64,000 nucleotides of DNA from Luzula sylvatica (taxonomy: Eukaryota > Streptophyta > Magnoliopsida > Poales > Juncaceae). The notes beneath the pieces were generated by a model. The model searched no databases, was not told the DNA's origin, and saw only the letters and a list, made by a program, of their open reading frames with translations. Shown here piece after piece: positions 10,484 through 24,075 of the stretch (position 1 is its first letter; each line of letters starts with the position of its first letter). A program made the position numbers and the translations under genes. The stretch covers positions 9,465,167-9,529,166 of the forward strand of contig OX326956.1 of assembly GCA_946800325.1 (NCBI GenBank), in the 5' to 3' direction.

Positions 10484-13400
10484 GTAGTGAAAGATTCGAT
10501 CCAAACCATCTCAAAAACAAGTTATTTGAACTCCTCAGAACGTTAAAAGATCGTTTTGAATCGAAAAACAAACTTTCTTAGTGTTTATAAAATTTGGTGA
10601 AAAGTTATGTAGTAAAAGATACGATACAAATGATCTAAAAACAAGTTATTTGAACTCCTTAAAGCGTGAAAAGATTGCTATGAATAGAAAAGAAAACTTT
10701 CTTAGTGTTTGTACAATTTGGTGAAAAGTTACGTAGTGAAAGATTCGATCCAATCCATCTCAAAAACGGGTTATTTGAACTCCTTAGAACGTTAAAAGAA
10801 TGTTTTGAATCGAAAAACAAACTTTCCTAGTGTTTGTAAAATTTGGTGAAAAGTTATGTATTAAAGGATACGTTACAAATGATCTAAAAACAAGTTATTT
10901 GAAATCCTCAAATGGTAAAAAGATTGCTATAAATCGAAAAGGAAACTTTTGAAGTGTTTGTACAATTCAATGAAAAGTTATGTAGTGAAAGATTCGATCC
11001 AAACCATCTCAAATACACGTTATTTGAACTCCTTAGAACGTTAAAAGATTGTTTTGAATCGAAAAACAAACTTCCTTAGTGTGTGTAAAATTTGGTGAAA
11101 AGTTATGTATTAAAAGATACGATACAAATGATCTAAAAACACGTTATTTGAACTCCTCAAAGCGTGAAAAGATTGCTATGAATCGAAAAGAAAAGTTTCT
11201 TAGTGTTTGTACAATTTGGTGAAAAGTTACGTAGTGAAAGATTTGATCAAAACCATCTCAAAAACACGTTATTTGAACTCATCAGGACGTGGAAAGATTG
11301 TTTTGAATCGAAAAGCAAACTTCCTTAGTGTTTATAAAATTTGGTGAAAAGTTATGTAGTAAAAGATACGATACAAATGATCTAAAAACAAGTTATTTGA
11401 ACTCCTCAAAGCGTGAAAAGATTGCTATGAATCGAAAAGAAAACTTTCTTAGTGTTTGTACAATTTGGTGAAAAGTTATATAGTGAAAGATTTGATCAAA
11501 AGCATCTCAAACACACGTTATTTGAACTCCTCAGAATGTTGAGAGATTGTTTTGAATCTAAAAACAAACTTTCTTAGTGTTTGCAAAATTTGGTGAAAAG
11601 TTTTTGTAGTAAAAGATACGATACAAATGATCTAAAAACAAGTTATTTGAACTCCTCAAAGCATGAAAAGATTGTAATGAATAGAAAAGAAAACTTTCTT
11701 AGTGTTTGTACAATTTGGTGAAAAGTTACGTAGTGAAAGTTTCGATCCAAACCATCTGAAAAACGCGTTATTTGAACTCCTTAGAACGTTAAAAGAATGT
11801 TTTGAATCGAAAAACAAACTTTCCTAGTGTTTGTAAAATTTGGTGAAAAGTTATGTATTAAAGGATACGTTACAAATGATCTAAAAACAAGTTATTTGAA
11901 CCCCTCAAATGGTAAAAAGAATGCGATGAATCGAAAAGAAAACTTTCGAAGTGTTTGTACAATTTGATGAAAAGTTACGTAGTGAAAGATTCGATCCAAA
12001 CCATCTCAAATACACGTTATTTCAACTCCTTAGAACGTTAAAAGATTGTTTTGAATCGAAAAACAAACTTCCTTAGTGTGTGTAAAATTTGGTGAAAAGT
12101 TATGTATTAAAAGATACGATACAAATGATCTAAAAACACGTTATTTGAACTCCTCAAAGCGTGAAAAGATTGCTATGAATCGAAAAGAAAAGTTTGATAG
12201 TGTTTGTACAATTTGGTGAAAAGTTACGTAGTGAAAGATTTGATCAAAACCATCTCAAAAACACGTTATTTGAACTCCTCAGAATGTGGAAAGATTGTTT
12301 TGAATCGAAAAACAAACTTCCTTAGTTTTTATAAAATTTGGTGAAAAGTTTTGTAGTAAAAGATACGATACAAATGATCTAAAAACAAGTTATTTGAACT
12401 CCTCAAATGGTAAAAAGATTGCTATGAATTGAAAAGAAAACTTTCTAAGTGTTTGTACAATTTGGTGAAAAGTTACGTAGTGAAAGATTCGATCCAAACC
12501 ATCTCAAAAACATGTTATTTGAACTCCTCAGGACGTTAAAATATCGTTTTGAATCGAAAAGCAAACTTTCTTAGTGTTTATAAAATTTGGTGAAAAGTTA
12601 TGTAGTAAAAGATACGATACAACTGATCTAAAAACAAGTTATTTGAACTCCTTAAAGCGTGAAAAGATTGCTATGAATAGAAAAGAAAACTTTCTTAGTG
12701 TTTGTACAGTTTGGTGAAAAGTTACGTAGTGAAAGATTCGATCCAAACCATCTCACAAATGCGTTATTTGAACTCCTTAGAACGTTAAAAGATTGTTTTG
12801 AATCGAAAAACAAATTTTCTTAGTGTTTGTAAAATTTGGTGAAAAGTTATGTAGTAAAATATACGATACAAATGATCTAAAATCACGTTATATTGACTCC
12901 TCAAAGCGTGAAAAGATTGCTATAAATCGAAACGGAAACTTTCTTTGTGTTTGTACAATTGGGTGAAAAGTTACGTAGTGAAAGATTCGATCCAAACCAA
13001 CTCAAAAACACGTTATTTGAACTCCTTAGAACGTTAGAACATTGTTTTGAATCGAAAAACAAACTTTCTTAGTGTTTGTAAAGTTTGGTGAAAAGTTATG
13101 TAGTAAAAGATACGATACAAATGATCTGAAAACAAGTTATTTGAACTCCTCAAATGGTAAAAAGATTGCGATGAATCGAAAAAAAAACTTTCTAAGTGTT
13201 TGTACAATTTGGTGAAAAGTTACGTAGTGAAAGATTCGATCCAAACCATCTCAAAAACATGTTATTTGAAGTCCTCAGGACGTTAAAAGATCGTTTTGAA
13301 TCGAAAAGAAAACTTTCTTAGTGTTTATAAAATTTGGTGAAAAGTTATGTAGTAAAAGATACGATACAAATGATCTAAAAACAAGTTATTTGAACTCCTC

Positions 13401-15061
13401 AAAGCGTGAAAAGATTGCTATGAATCGAAAAGAAAACTTTCTTAGTGTTTGTACAATTTGGTGAAAAGTTATATAGTGAAAGATTTGATCAAAATCATCT
13501 CAAAAACACGTTATTTGAACTCCTCAGAATGTTGAGAGATTGTTTTGAATCGAAAAACAAACTTTCTTAGTGTTTGCAAAATTTGGTGAAAAGTTTTTGT
13601 AGTAAAAGATACGATACAAATGATCTAAAAACAAGTTATTTGAACTCCTCAAAGCATGAAAAGATTGTAATGAATAGAAAAGAAAACTTTCTTAGTGTTT
13701 GTACAATTTGGTGAAAAGTTACGTAGTGAAAGTTTCGATCCAAACCATCTGAAAAACGCGTTATTTGAACTCCTTAGAACGTTAAAAGAATATTTTGAAT
13801 CGAAAAACAAACTTTCCTAGTGTTTGTAAAATTTGGTGAAGAGTTATGTATTAAAGGATACGTTACAAATGATCTAAAAACAAGTTATTTGAACCCCTCA
13901 AATGGTAAAAAGAATGCGATGAATCGAAAAGAAAACTTTCGAAGTGTTTGTACAATTTGATGAAAAGTTACGTAGTGAAAGATTCGATCCAAACCATCTC
14001 AAATACACGTTATTTGAACTCCTTAGAACGTTAAAAGATTGTTTTGAATCGAAAAACAAACTTCCTTAGTGTGTGTAAAATTTGGTGAAAAGTTATGTAT
14101 TAAAAGATACGATACAAATGATCTAAAAACACGTTATTTGAACTCCTCAAAGCGTGAAAAGATTGCTATGAATCGAAAAGAAAAGTTTCTTATTGTTTGT
14201 ACAATTTGGTGAAAAGTTACGTAGTGAAAGATTTGATCAAAACCATCCCAAAAACACGTTATTTGAACTCCTCAGAATGTGGAAAGATTGTTTTGAATCG
14301 AAAAACAAACTTCCATAGTGTTTATAAAATTTGGTGAAAAGTTTTGTAGTAAAAGATACGATACAAATGATCTAAAAACAAGTTATTTGAACTCCTCAAA
14401 GCATGAAAATATTGCTATGAATCGAAAAGAAAACTTTCTTAGCGTTTGTACAATTTGGTGAAAAGTTACGTAGTGAAAGATTCGATTCAAACCATCTCAA
14501 AAACACGTTATTTGAACTCCTTAGAACGTTAAAAGATTGATTTGAATCGAAAAACAAATTTTCTTAGTGTTTGTAAAATTTAGTGAAAAGTTATGTAGTA
14601 AAAGATACGATACAAATGATCTAAAATCACGTTATATTGACTCTTCAAAGCGTGAAAAGATTGCTATAAATCGAAAAGGAAACTTTCTTTGTGTTTGTAC
14701 AATTGGGTGAAAAGTTACGTAGTTAAAGATTCGATCCAAACCATCTCAAAAACACGTTATTTGAACTCCTCAGAACGTTAGAAGATTGTTTTGAATCGAA
14801 AAACAAACTTTCTTAGTGTTTGTAAAGTTTGGTGAAAAGTTATGTAGTAAAAGATACGATACAAATGATCTAAAAACAAGTTATTTGAACTCCTCAAATG
14901 GTAAAAAGATTGCGATGAATCGAAAAGAAAATTTCTAAGTGTTTGTACAATTTGGTGAAAAGTTACGTAGTGAAATATTCGATCCAAACCATATAAAAAA
15001 CATGTTATTTGAACTCCTCAGAACGTTAAAAGATCGTTTTGAATCGAAAAGCAAACTTTCT

Positions 15062-15091
15062 TAGTGTTTGTACAATTTGGTGAAAAGTTAC
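15062..15091 (+). other. A-A junction 5
   Basis: Same join, 7,223 bp after junction 3. It shares the 'ttacgttgtg' mark with junction 3. Confidence 0.87.
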
Positions 15092-17676
15092 GTTGTGAAA
15101 GATTCGATCCAAACCATCTCAAAAACAAGTTATTTGAACTCCTCAGAACGTTAAAAGATTGTTTTGAATCGAAAAGCAAACTTTCTTAGTGTTTATAAAA
15201 TTTGGTGAAAAGTTATGTAGTAAAAGATACGATACAAATGATCTAAAAACAAGTTATTTGAACTCCTTAAAGCGTGAAAAGATTGCTATGAATAGAAAAG
15301 AAAACTTTCTTAGTGTTTGTACAATTTGGTGAAAAGGTACGTAGTGAAAGATTCGATCCAATCCATCTCAAAAACGGGTTATTTGAACTCCTTAGAACGT
15401 TAAAAGAATGTTTTGAATCGAAAAACAAACTTTCCTAGTGTTTGTAAAATTTGGTGAAAAGTTATGTATTAAAGGATACGTTACAAATGATCTAAAAACA
15501 AGTTATTTGAAATCCTCAAATGGTAAAAAGATTGCTATAAATCGAAAATGAAACTTTTGAAGTGTTTGTACAATTTAATGAAAAGTTACGTAGTGAAAGA
15601 TTCGATCCAAACCATCTCAAATACACGTTATTTGAACTCCTTAGAACGTTAAAAGATTGTTTCGAATCGAAAAACAAACTTCCTTGGTGTGTGTAAAATT
15701 TGGTGAAAAGTTATGTATTAAAAGATACGATACAAATGATCTAAAAACACGTTATTTGAACTCCTCAAAGCGTGAAAAGATTGCTATGAATCGAAAAGAA
15801 AAGTTTCTTAGTGTTTGTACAATTTGGTGAAAAGTTACGTAGTGAAAGATTTGATCAAAACCATCTCAAAAACACGTTATTTGAACTCCTCAGAATGTGG
15901 AAAGATCGTTTTGAATCGAAAAGCAAACTTCCTTAGTGTTTATAAAATTTGGTGAAAAGTTATGTAGTAAAAGATACGATACAAATGATCTAAAAACAAG
16001 TTATTTGAACTCCTCAAAGCGTGAAAAGATTGCTATGAATCGAAAAGAAAACTTTCTTAGTGTTTGTACAATTTGGTGAAAAGTTATATAGTGAAAGATT
16101 TGATCAAAAGCATCTCAAAAACACGTTATTTGAACTCCTCAGAATGTTGAGAGATTGTTTTGAATCGAAAAACAAACTTTCTTAGTGTTTGCAAAATTTG
16201 GTGAAAAGTTTTTGTAGTAAAAGATACGATACAAATGATCTAAAAACAAGTTATTTGAACTCCTCAAAGCATGAAAAGATTGTAATGAATAGAAAAGAAA
16301 ACTTTCTTAGTGTTTGTACAATTTGGTGAAAAGTTACGTAGTGAAAGTTTCGATCCAAACCATCTGAAAAACGCGTTATTTGAACTCCTTAGAACGTTAA
16401 AAGAATATTTTGAATCGAAAAACAAACTTTCCTAGTGTTTGTAAAATTTGGTGAAGAGTTATGTATTAAAGGATACGTTACAAATGATCTAAAAACAAGT
16501 TATTTGAACCCCTCAAATGGTAAAAAGAATGCGATGAATCGAAAAGAAAACTTTCGAAGTGTTTGTACAATTTGATGAAAAGTTACGTAGTGAAAGATTC
16601 GATCCAAACCATCTCAAATACACGTTATTTGAACTCCTTAGAACGTTAAAAGATTGTTTTGAATCGAAAAACAAACTTCCTTAGTGTGTGTAAAATTTGG
16701 TGAAAAGTTATGTATTAAAAGATACGATACAAATGATCTAAAAACACGTTATTTGAACTCCTCAAAGCGTGAAAAGATTGCTATGAATCGAAAAGAAAAG
16801 TTTCTTATTGTTTGTACAATTTGGTGAAAAGTTACGTAGTGAAAGATTTGATCAAAACCATCCCAAAAACACGTTATTTGAACTCCTCAGAATGTGGAAA
16901 GATTGTTTTGAATCGAAAAACAAACTTCCTTAGTGTTTATAAAATTTGGTGAAAAGTTTTGTAGTAAAAGATACGATACAAATGATCTAAAAACAAATTA
17001 TTTGAACTCCTCAAAGCATGAAAATATTGCTATGAATCGAAAAGAAAACTTTCTTAGCGTTTGTACAATTTGGTGAAAAGTTACGTAGTGAAAGATTCGA
17101 TTCAAACCATCTCAAAAACACGTTATTTGAACTCCTTAGAACGTTAAAAGATTGATTTGAATCGAAAAACAAATTTTCTTAGTGTTTGTAAAATTTAGTG
17201 AAAAGTTATGTAGTAAAAGATACGATACAAATGATCTAAAATCACGTTATATTGACTCTTCAAAGCGTGAAAAGATTGCTATAAATCGAAAAGGAAACTT
17301 TCTTTGTGTTTGTACAATTGGGTGAAAAGTTACGTAGTTAAAGATTCGATCCAAACCATCTCAAAAACACGTTATTTGAACTCCTCAGAACGTTAGAAGA
17401 TTGTTTTGAATCGAAAAACAAACTTTCTTAGTGTTTGTAAAGTTTGGTGAAAAGTTATGTAGTAAAAGATACGATACAAATGATCTAAAAACAAGTTATT
17501 TGAACTCCTCAAATGGTAAAAAGATTGCGATGAATCGAAAAGAAAATTTCTAAGTGTTTGTACAATTTGGTGAAAAGTTACGTAGTGAAATATTCGATCC
17601 AAACCATATAAAAAACATGTTATTTGAACTCCTCAGAACGTTAAAAGATCGTTTTGAATCGAAAAGCAAACTTTCT

Positions 17677-17706
17677 TAGTGTTTGTACAATTTGGTGAAA
17701 AGTTAC
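17677..17706 (+). other. A-A junction 6
   Basis: Same join in the partial third HOR copy, with 'ttacgtagtg' following. Confidence 0.87.
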
Positions 17707-19335
17707 GTAGTGAAAGATTCGATCCAAACCATCTCAAAAACAAGTTATTTGAACTCCTCAGAACGTTAAAAGATCGTTTTGAATCGAAAAGCAAACTTTC
17801 TTAGTGTTTATAAAATTTGGTGAAAAGTTATGTAGTAAAAGATACGATACAAATGATCTAAAAACAAGTTATTTGAACTCCTTAAAGCGTGAAAAGATTG
17901 CTATGAATAGAAAAGAAAACTTTCTTAGTGTTTGTACAATTTGGTGAAAAGTTACGTAGTGAAAGATTCGATCCAATCTATCTCAAAAACGGGTTATATG
18001 AACTCCTTAGAACGTTAAAAGAATGTTTTGAATCGAAAAACAAACTTTCCTAGTGTTTGTAAAATTTGGTGAAAAGTTATGTATTAAAGGATACGTTACA
18101 AATGATCTAAAACCAAGTTATTTGAAATCCTCAAATGGTAAAAAGATTGCTATAAATCGAAAAGGAAACTTTTGAAGTGTTTGTACAATGCAATGAAAAG
18201 TTACGTAGTGAAAGATTCGATCCAAACCATCTCAAATACACGTTATTTGAACTCCTTAGAACGTTAAAAGATTGTTTTGAATCGAAAAACAAACTTCCTT
18301 AGTGTGTGTAAAATTTGGTGAAAAGTTATGTAATAAAAGATACGATACAAATGATCTAAAAACACGTTATTTGAACTCCTCAAAGCGTGAAAATATTGCT
18401 ATGAATCGAAAAGAAAAGTTTCTTAGTGTTTGTACAATTTGGTGAAAAGTTACGTAGTGAAAGATTTGATCAAAACCATCTCAAAAACACGTTATTTGAA
18501 CTCCTCAGAATGTGGAAAGATCGTTTTGAATCGAAAAGCAAACTTCCTTAGTGTTTATAAAATTTGGTGAAAAGTTATGTAGTAAAAGATACGATACAAA
18601 TGATCTAAAAACAAGTTATTTGAACTCCTCAAAGCGTGAAAAGATTGCTATGAATCGAAAAGAAAACTTTCTTAGTGTTTGTACAATTTGGTGAAAAGTT
18701 ATATAGTGAAAGATTTGATCAAAAGCATCTCAAAAACACGTTATTTGAACTCCTCAGAATGTTGAGAGATTGTTTTGAATCTAAAAACAAACTTTCTTAG
18801 TGTTTGCAAAATTTGGTGAAAAGTTTTTGTAGTAAAAGATACGATACAAATGATCTAAAAACAAGTTATTTGAACTCCTCAAAGCATGAAATGATTGTAA
18901 TGAATAGAAAAGAAAACTTTCTTAGTGTTTGTACAATTTGGTGAAAAGTTACGTAGTGAAAGTTTCGATCCAAACCATCTCAAAAACGCGTTATTTGAAC
19001 TCCTTAGAACGTTAAAAGAATGTTTTGAATCGAAAAACAAACTTTCCTAGTGTTTGTAAAATTTGGTGAAAAGTTATGTATTAAAGGATACGTTACAAAT
19101 GATCTAAAAACAAGTTATTTGAACCCTCAAATGGTAAAAAGAATGCGAATGAATCGAAAAGAAAACTTTCGAAGTGTTTGTACAATTTGATGAAAAGTTA
19201 CGTAGTGAAAGATTCGATCCAAACCATCTCAAATACACGTTATTTCAACTCGTTAGAACGCTAAAAGATTGTTTGGAATCGAAAAACAAACTTCCTTAGT
19301 GTGTGTAAAATTTGGTGAAAAGTTATGTATTAAAA

Positions 19336-19385
19336 GATACGATACAAATGATCTAAAAACAAGTTATTTGAACTCCTCAAATGGT
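19336..19385 (+). other. Junction of a 249 bp (one dimer) deletion
   Basis: Relative to the copy 7,223 bp upstream, the B unit starting 'ttatgtattaaaagatacga' here passes directly into 'aagttatttgaactcctcaa' and 'atggtaaaaag', skipping one B-to-B step of 249 bp. After this point the offset to copy 2 is 6,974. The join lies in sequence identical in both parental B units, so the exact base cannot be fixed. Confidence 0.75.
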
Positions 19386-19626
19386 AAAAAGATTGCTATG
19401 AATTGAAAAGAAAACTTTCTAAGTGTTTGTACAATTTGGTGAAAAGTTACGTAGTGAAAGATTTGATCCAAACCATCTCAAAAACATGTTATTTGAACTC
19501 CTCAGGACGTTAAAATATCGTTTTGAATCGAAAAGCAAACTTTCTTAGTGTTTATAAAATTTGGTGAAAAGTTATGTAGTAAAAGATACGATACAACTGA
19601 TCTAAAAACAAGTTATTTGAACTCCT

Positions 19627-22614
19627 TAAAGCGTGAAAAGATTGCTATGAATAGAAAAGAAAACTTTCTTAGTGTTTGTACAGTTTGGTGAAAAGTTACG
19701 TAGTGAAAGATTCGATCCAAACCATCTCACAAATGCGTTATTTGAACTCCTTAGAACGTTAAAAGATTGTTTTGAATCGAAAAACAAATTTTCTTAGTGT
19801 TTGTAAAATTTGGTGAAAAGTTATGTAGTAAAATATACGATACAAATGATCTAAAATCACGTTATATTGACTCCTCAAAGCGTGAAAAGATTGCTATAAA
19901 TCGAAAAGGAAACTTTCTTTGTGTTTGTACAATTGGGTGAAAAGTTACGTAGTGAAAGATTCGATCCAAACCAACTCAAAAACAAGTTATTTGAACTCCT
20001 TAGAACGTTAGAACATTGTTTTGAATCGAAAAACAAACTTTCTTAGTGTTTGTAAAGTTTGGTGAAAAGTTATGTAGTAAAAGATACGATACAAATGATC
20101 TGAAAACAAGTTATTTGAACTCCTCAAATGGTAAAAAGATTGCGATGAATCGAAAAAAAAACTTTCTAAGTGGTTGTACAATTTGGTGAAAAGTTACGTA
20201 GTGAAAGATTCGATCCAAACCATCTCAAAAACATGTTATTTGAAGTCCTCAGGACGTTAAAAGATCGTTTTGAATCGAAAAGAAAACTTTCTTAGTGTTT
20301 ATAAAATTTGGTGAAAAGTTATGTAGTAAAAGATACGATACAAATGATCTAAAAACAAGTTATTTGAACTCCTCAAAGCGTGAAAAGATAGCTATGAATC
20401 GAAAAGAAATCTTTCTTAGTGTTTGTACAATTTGGTGAAAAGTTATATAGTGAAAGATTTGATCAAAAGCATCTCAAAAACACGTTATTTGAACTCCTCA
20501 GAATGTTGAGAGATTGTTTTAAATCGAAAAACAAACTTTCTTAGTGTTTGTAAAATTTGGTGAAAAGTTTTGAAGTAAAAGATACGATACAAATGATCTA
20601 AAAACAAGTTATTTGAACTCGTAAAAGCATGAAAATATTGTTATGAATAGAAAAGAAAACTTTCTTAGTGTTTGTACAATTTGGTGAAAAGTTACGTAGT
20701 GAAAGATTCGAACCAAACCATCTCAAAAACGCGTTATTTGAACTCCTTAGAACGTTAAATGAATGTTTTGAATCGAAAAACAAACTTTCCTAGTGTTTGT
20801 AAAATTTGGTGAAAAGTTATGTATTAAAGGATACGTTACAAATGATCTAAAAACAAGTCATTTGAACTCCTCCAATGGTAAAAAGATTGCGATAAATCGA
20901 AAAGAAAACTTTCGAAGTGTTTGTACAATTTGATGAAAAGTTACGTAGTGAAAGATTCGATCCAAACCATCTCAAATACACGTTATTTGAACTCCTTAGA
21001 AGGTTAAAAGATTGTTTTGAATCGAAAAACAAACTTCCTTAGTGTGTGTAAAATTTGGTGAAAAGTTATGTATTAAAATATACGATACAAATGATCTAAA
21101 AACACGTTATTTGAACTCCTCAAAGCGTGAAAAGATTGCTATGAATAGAAAAGAAATCTTTCTTAGTGTTTGTACAGTTTGGTGAAAAGTTACGTAGTGA
21201 AAGATTCGATCCAAACCATCTCACAAATGCGTTATTTGAACTCCTTAGAACGTTAAAAGATTGTTTTGAATCGAAAAACAAATTTTCTTAGTGTTTGTAA
21301 AATTTGGTGAAAAGTTATGTAGTAAAATATACGATACAAATGATCTAAAATCACGTTATATTGACTCCTCAAAGCGTGAAAAGATTGCTATAAATCGAAA
21401 AGGAAACTTTCTTTGTGTTTGTACAATTGGGTGAAAAGTTACGTAGTGAAAGATTCGATCCAAACCAACTCAAAAACACGTTATTTGAACTCCTTAGAAC
21501 GTTAGAACATTGTTTTGAATCGAAAAACAAACTTTCTTAGTGTTTGTAAAGTTTGGTGAAAAGTTATGTAGTAAAAGATACGATACAAATGATCTGAAAA
21601 CAAGTTATTTGAACTCCTCAAATGGTAAAAAGATTGCGATGAATCGAAAAAAAAACTTTCTAAGTGTTTGTACAATTTGGTGAAAAGTTACGTAGTGAAA
21701 GATTCGATCCAAACCATCTCAAAAACATGTTATTTGAAGTCCTCAGGACGTTAAAAGATCGTTTTGAATCGAAAAGAAAACTTTCTTAGTGTTTATAAAA
21801 TTTGGTGAAAAGTTATGTAGTAAAAGATACGATACAAATGATCTAAAAACAAGTTATTTGAACTCCTCAAAGCGTGAAAAGATAGCTATGAATCGAAAAG
21901 AAATCTTTCTTAGTGTTTGTACAATTTGGTGAAAAGTTATATAGTGAAAGATTTGATCAAAAGCATCTCAAAAACACGTTATTTGAACTCCTCAGAATGT
22001 TGAGAGATTGTTTTAAATCGAAAAACAAACTTTCTTAGTGTTTGTAAAATTTGGTGAAAAGTTTTGTAGTAAAAGATACGATACAAATGATCTAAAAACA
22101 AGTTATTTGAACTCGTAAAAGCATGAAAATATTGTTATGAATAGAAAAGAAAATTTTCTTAGTGTTTGTACAATTTGGTGAAAAGTTACGTAGTGAAAGA
22201 TTCGATCCAAACCATCTCTAAAACGCGTTATTTGAACTCCTTAGAACGTTAAATGAATGTTTTGAATCGAAAAACAAACTTTCCTAGTGTTTGTAAAATT
22301 TGGTGAAAAGTTATGTATTAAAGGATACGTTACAAATGATCTAAAAACAAGTTATTTGAACTCCTCAAGTGGTAAAAAGATTGCGATAAATCGAAAAGAA
22401 AACTTTCGAAGTGTTTGTACAATTTGATGAAAAGTTACGTAGTGAAAGATTCGATCCAAACCATCTCAAATACATGTTATTTGAACTCCTTAGAAGGTTA
22501 AAAGATTGTTTTGAATCGAAAAACAAACTTCCTTAGTGTGTGTAAAATTTGGTGAAAAGTTATGTATTAAAAGATACGATACAAATGATCTAAAAACACG
22601 TTATCTGAACTCCT
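19627..22614 (+). repeat. Tandem pair of 1,494 bp (12-monomer) units
   Basis: Copy 1 is about 19,627-21,120 and copy 2 about 21,121-22,614. The 'cacaaatgcg' A tag lies at 19,728 and 21,222, and the 'actcgtaaaagcatg' B tag recurs at the same spacing, 1,494 bp. The join at about 21,121 lies in the common 'aaagcgtgaaaagattgct'. Twelve monomers is six dimers, a step not used elsewhere in the window. This pair overlaps the tail of the 7.2 kb domain and starts the next one. Confidence 0.83.
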
Positions 22615-24075
22615 CAAAGCGCGAAAAGATTGCTATGAATCGAAAAGAAAAGTTTCTTAGTGTATGTACAATTTGGTGAAAAGTTACGTAGTGAAAGATT
22701 TGATCAAAACCATCTCAAAAACACGTTATTTGAACTCCTCAGAATGTGGAAAGATCGTTTTGAATCGAAAAGCAAACTTCCTTAGTTTTTATAAAATTTG
22801 GTGAAAAGTTTTGTGGTAAAAGATACGATACAAATGATGTAAAAACAAGTTATTTGAACTCCTCAAATGGTAAAAAGATTGCTATGAATAGAAAAGAAAA
22901 CTTTCTTAGTGTTTGTACAATTTGGTGAAAAGTTACGTAGTGAAAGATTCGATCCAAACCATCTCAAAAACATGTTATTTGAACTCCTCAGAACGTTAAA
23001 AGATCGTTTTGAATCGAAAAGCAAACTTTCTTAGTGTTTATAAAATTTGGTGAAAAGTTATGTAGTAAAATATACGATACAAATGATCTAAAAACAAGTT
23101 ATTTGAACTCCTTAAAGCGTGAAAAGATTGCTATGAATAGAAAAGAAAACTTTGCTAGTGTTTGTACAGTTTGGTGAAAATTTACGTAGTGAAAGATTCG
23201 ATCGAAACCATCTCAAAAACGGGTTATTTGAACTCCTTAGAACGTTAAAAGAATGTTTTGAATCGAAAAACAAACTTTCCTAGTGTTTGTAAAATTTGGT
23301 GAAAAGTTATGTATTAAAGGATACGTTACAAATGATCTAAAAACAAGTTATTTGAACTCCTCAAATGGTAAAAAGATTGCTAATTTGATGAAAAGTTACG
23401 TAGTGAAAGATTCGATCCAAACCATCTCAAATACACGTTATTTGAACTCCTTAGAACGTTAAAAGATTGTTTTGAATCGAAAAACAAACTTCCTTAGTGT
23501 GTGTAAAATTTGGTGAAAAGTTATGTATTAAAAGATACGATACAAATGATCTAAAAACACGTTATTTGAACTCCTCAAAGCGCGAAAAGATTGCTATGAA
23601 TCGAAAAGAAAAGTTTCTTAGTGTATGTACAATTTGGTGAAAAGTTACGTAGTGAAATATTTGATCGAAACCATCTCAAAAACACGTTATTTGAACTCCT
23701 CAGAATGTGGAAAGATCGTTTTGAATCGAAAAGCAAACTTCCTTAGTTTTTATAAAATTTGGTGAAAAGTTTTGTGGTAAAAGATACGATACAAATGATC
23801 TAAAAACAAGTTATTTGAACTCCTCAAATGGTAAAAAGATTGCTATGAATAGAAAAGAAAATTTTCTTAGTGTTTGTACAATTTGGTGAAAAGTTACGTA
23901 GTGAAAGATTCGATCCAAACCATCTCAAAAACATGTTATTTGAACTCCTCAGAACGTTAAAAGATCGTTTTGAATCGAAAAGCAAACTTTCTTAGTGTTT
24001 ATAAAATTTGGTGAAAAGTTATGTAGTAAAATATACGATACCAATGATCTAAAAACAAGTTATTTGAACTCCTCA
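22615..24075 (+). repeat. 8-monomer (996 bp) tandem with a shortened copy
   Basis: The tag 'agcgcgaaaag' occurs at 22,618 and 23,579, 961 bp apart, which is 996 minus a 35 bp deletion at 23,382/23,383. Both copies have the order 'tttgatc..gtgg' A, 'ttttgtggtaaaag' B, 'aacatg' A, then 'aaaatatacg' B. The second copy leaves the pattern near 24,075 by switching to the 'aagcatgaaaagattgtaat' B. Confidence 0.8.
23375..23390 (+). other. 35 bp internal deletion in a B monomer
   Basis: Here 'gattgcta' joins directly to 'atttgatg'. Intact sister copies (near 28,568, 30,560 and 34,540) have 35 more bases between these words. It is the largest sub-monomer deletion I found and breaks the otherwise strict phasing. 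It also explains why offsets across this point are 35 bp short of a whole number of dimers (for example 6,687 instead of 6,722). Confidence 0.88.

Larger units (their letters stand above)
9643..16865 (+). repeat. 7,223 bp higher-order repeat, copy 2
   Basis: This is the second full copy, with internal pieces at 10,170-14,777 (4,608 bp) and 14,778-17,392 (2,615 bp, extending into the next copy) in the same phase as copy 1. Substitutions relative to copy 1 are few and look unrelated to any reading frame. The near identity over more than 7 kb, against about 86% between A and B units, shows that the long unit and not the monomer is what was last amplified. Confidence 0.88.
16866..20390 (+). repeat. 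7,223 bp higher-order repeat, partial copy 3
   Basis: This follows copy 2 at offset 7,223 to about 19,345. It then continues at offset 6,974 because one 249 bp dimer is missing, and it leaves the pattern near 20,390, where 'gatagctatg' and 'aaatcttt' variants of the next domain appear. It has more private changes than the first two copies, such as 'caatctatctc' near 17,977, 'acaatgcaatg' near 18,185 and an indel pair near 19,125-19,150, as expected at the edge of a homogenised block. Confidence 0.82.

Noticed and set aside
9643..16865. The near-identical 7,223 bp copies could be an assembly duplication.
   Set aside because: Not excluded, but less likely: the copies have scattered private differences, the third is partial with its own dimer deletion, and related nested structure occurs elsewhere. 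Read depth and spanning reads would decide.
23188..23240. CENP-B box (pattern nTTCGnnnnAnnCGGGn) in the 'ttcgatc...acggg' A units.
   Set aside because: TTCG and CGGG both occur in these units but much farther apart than the pattern allows. I found no match on either strand in the consensus units.
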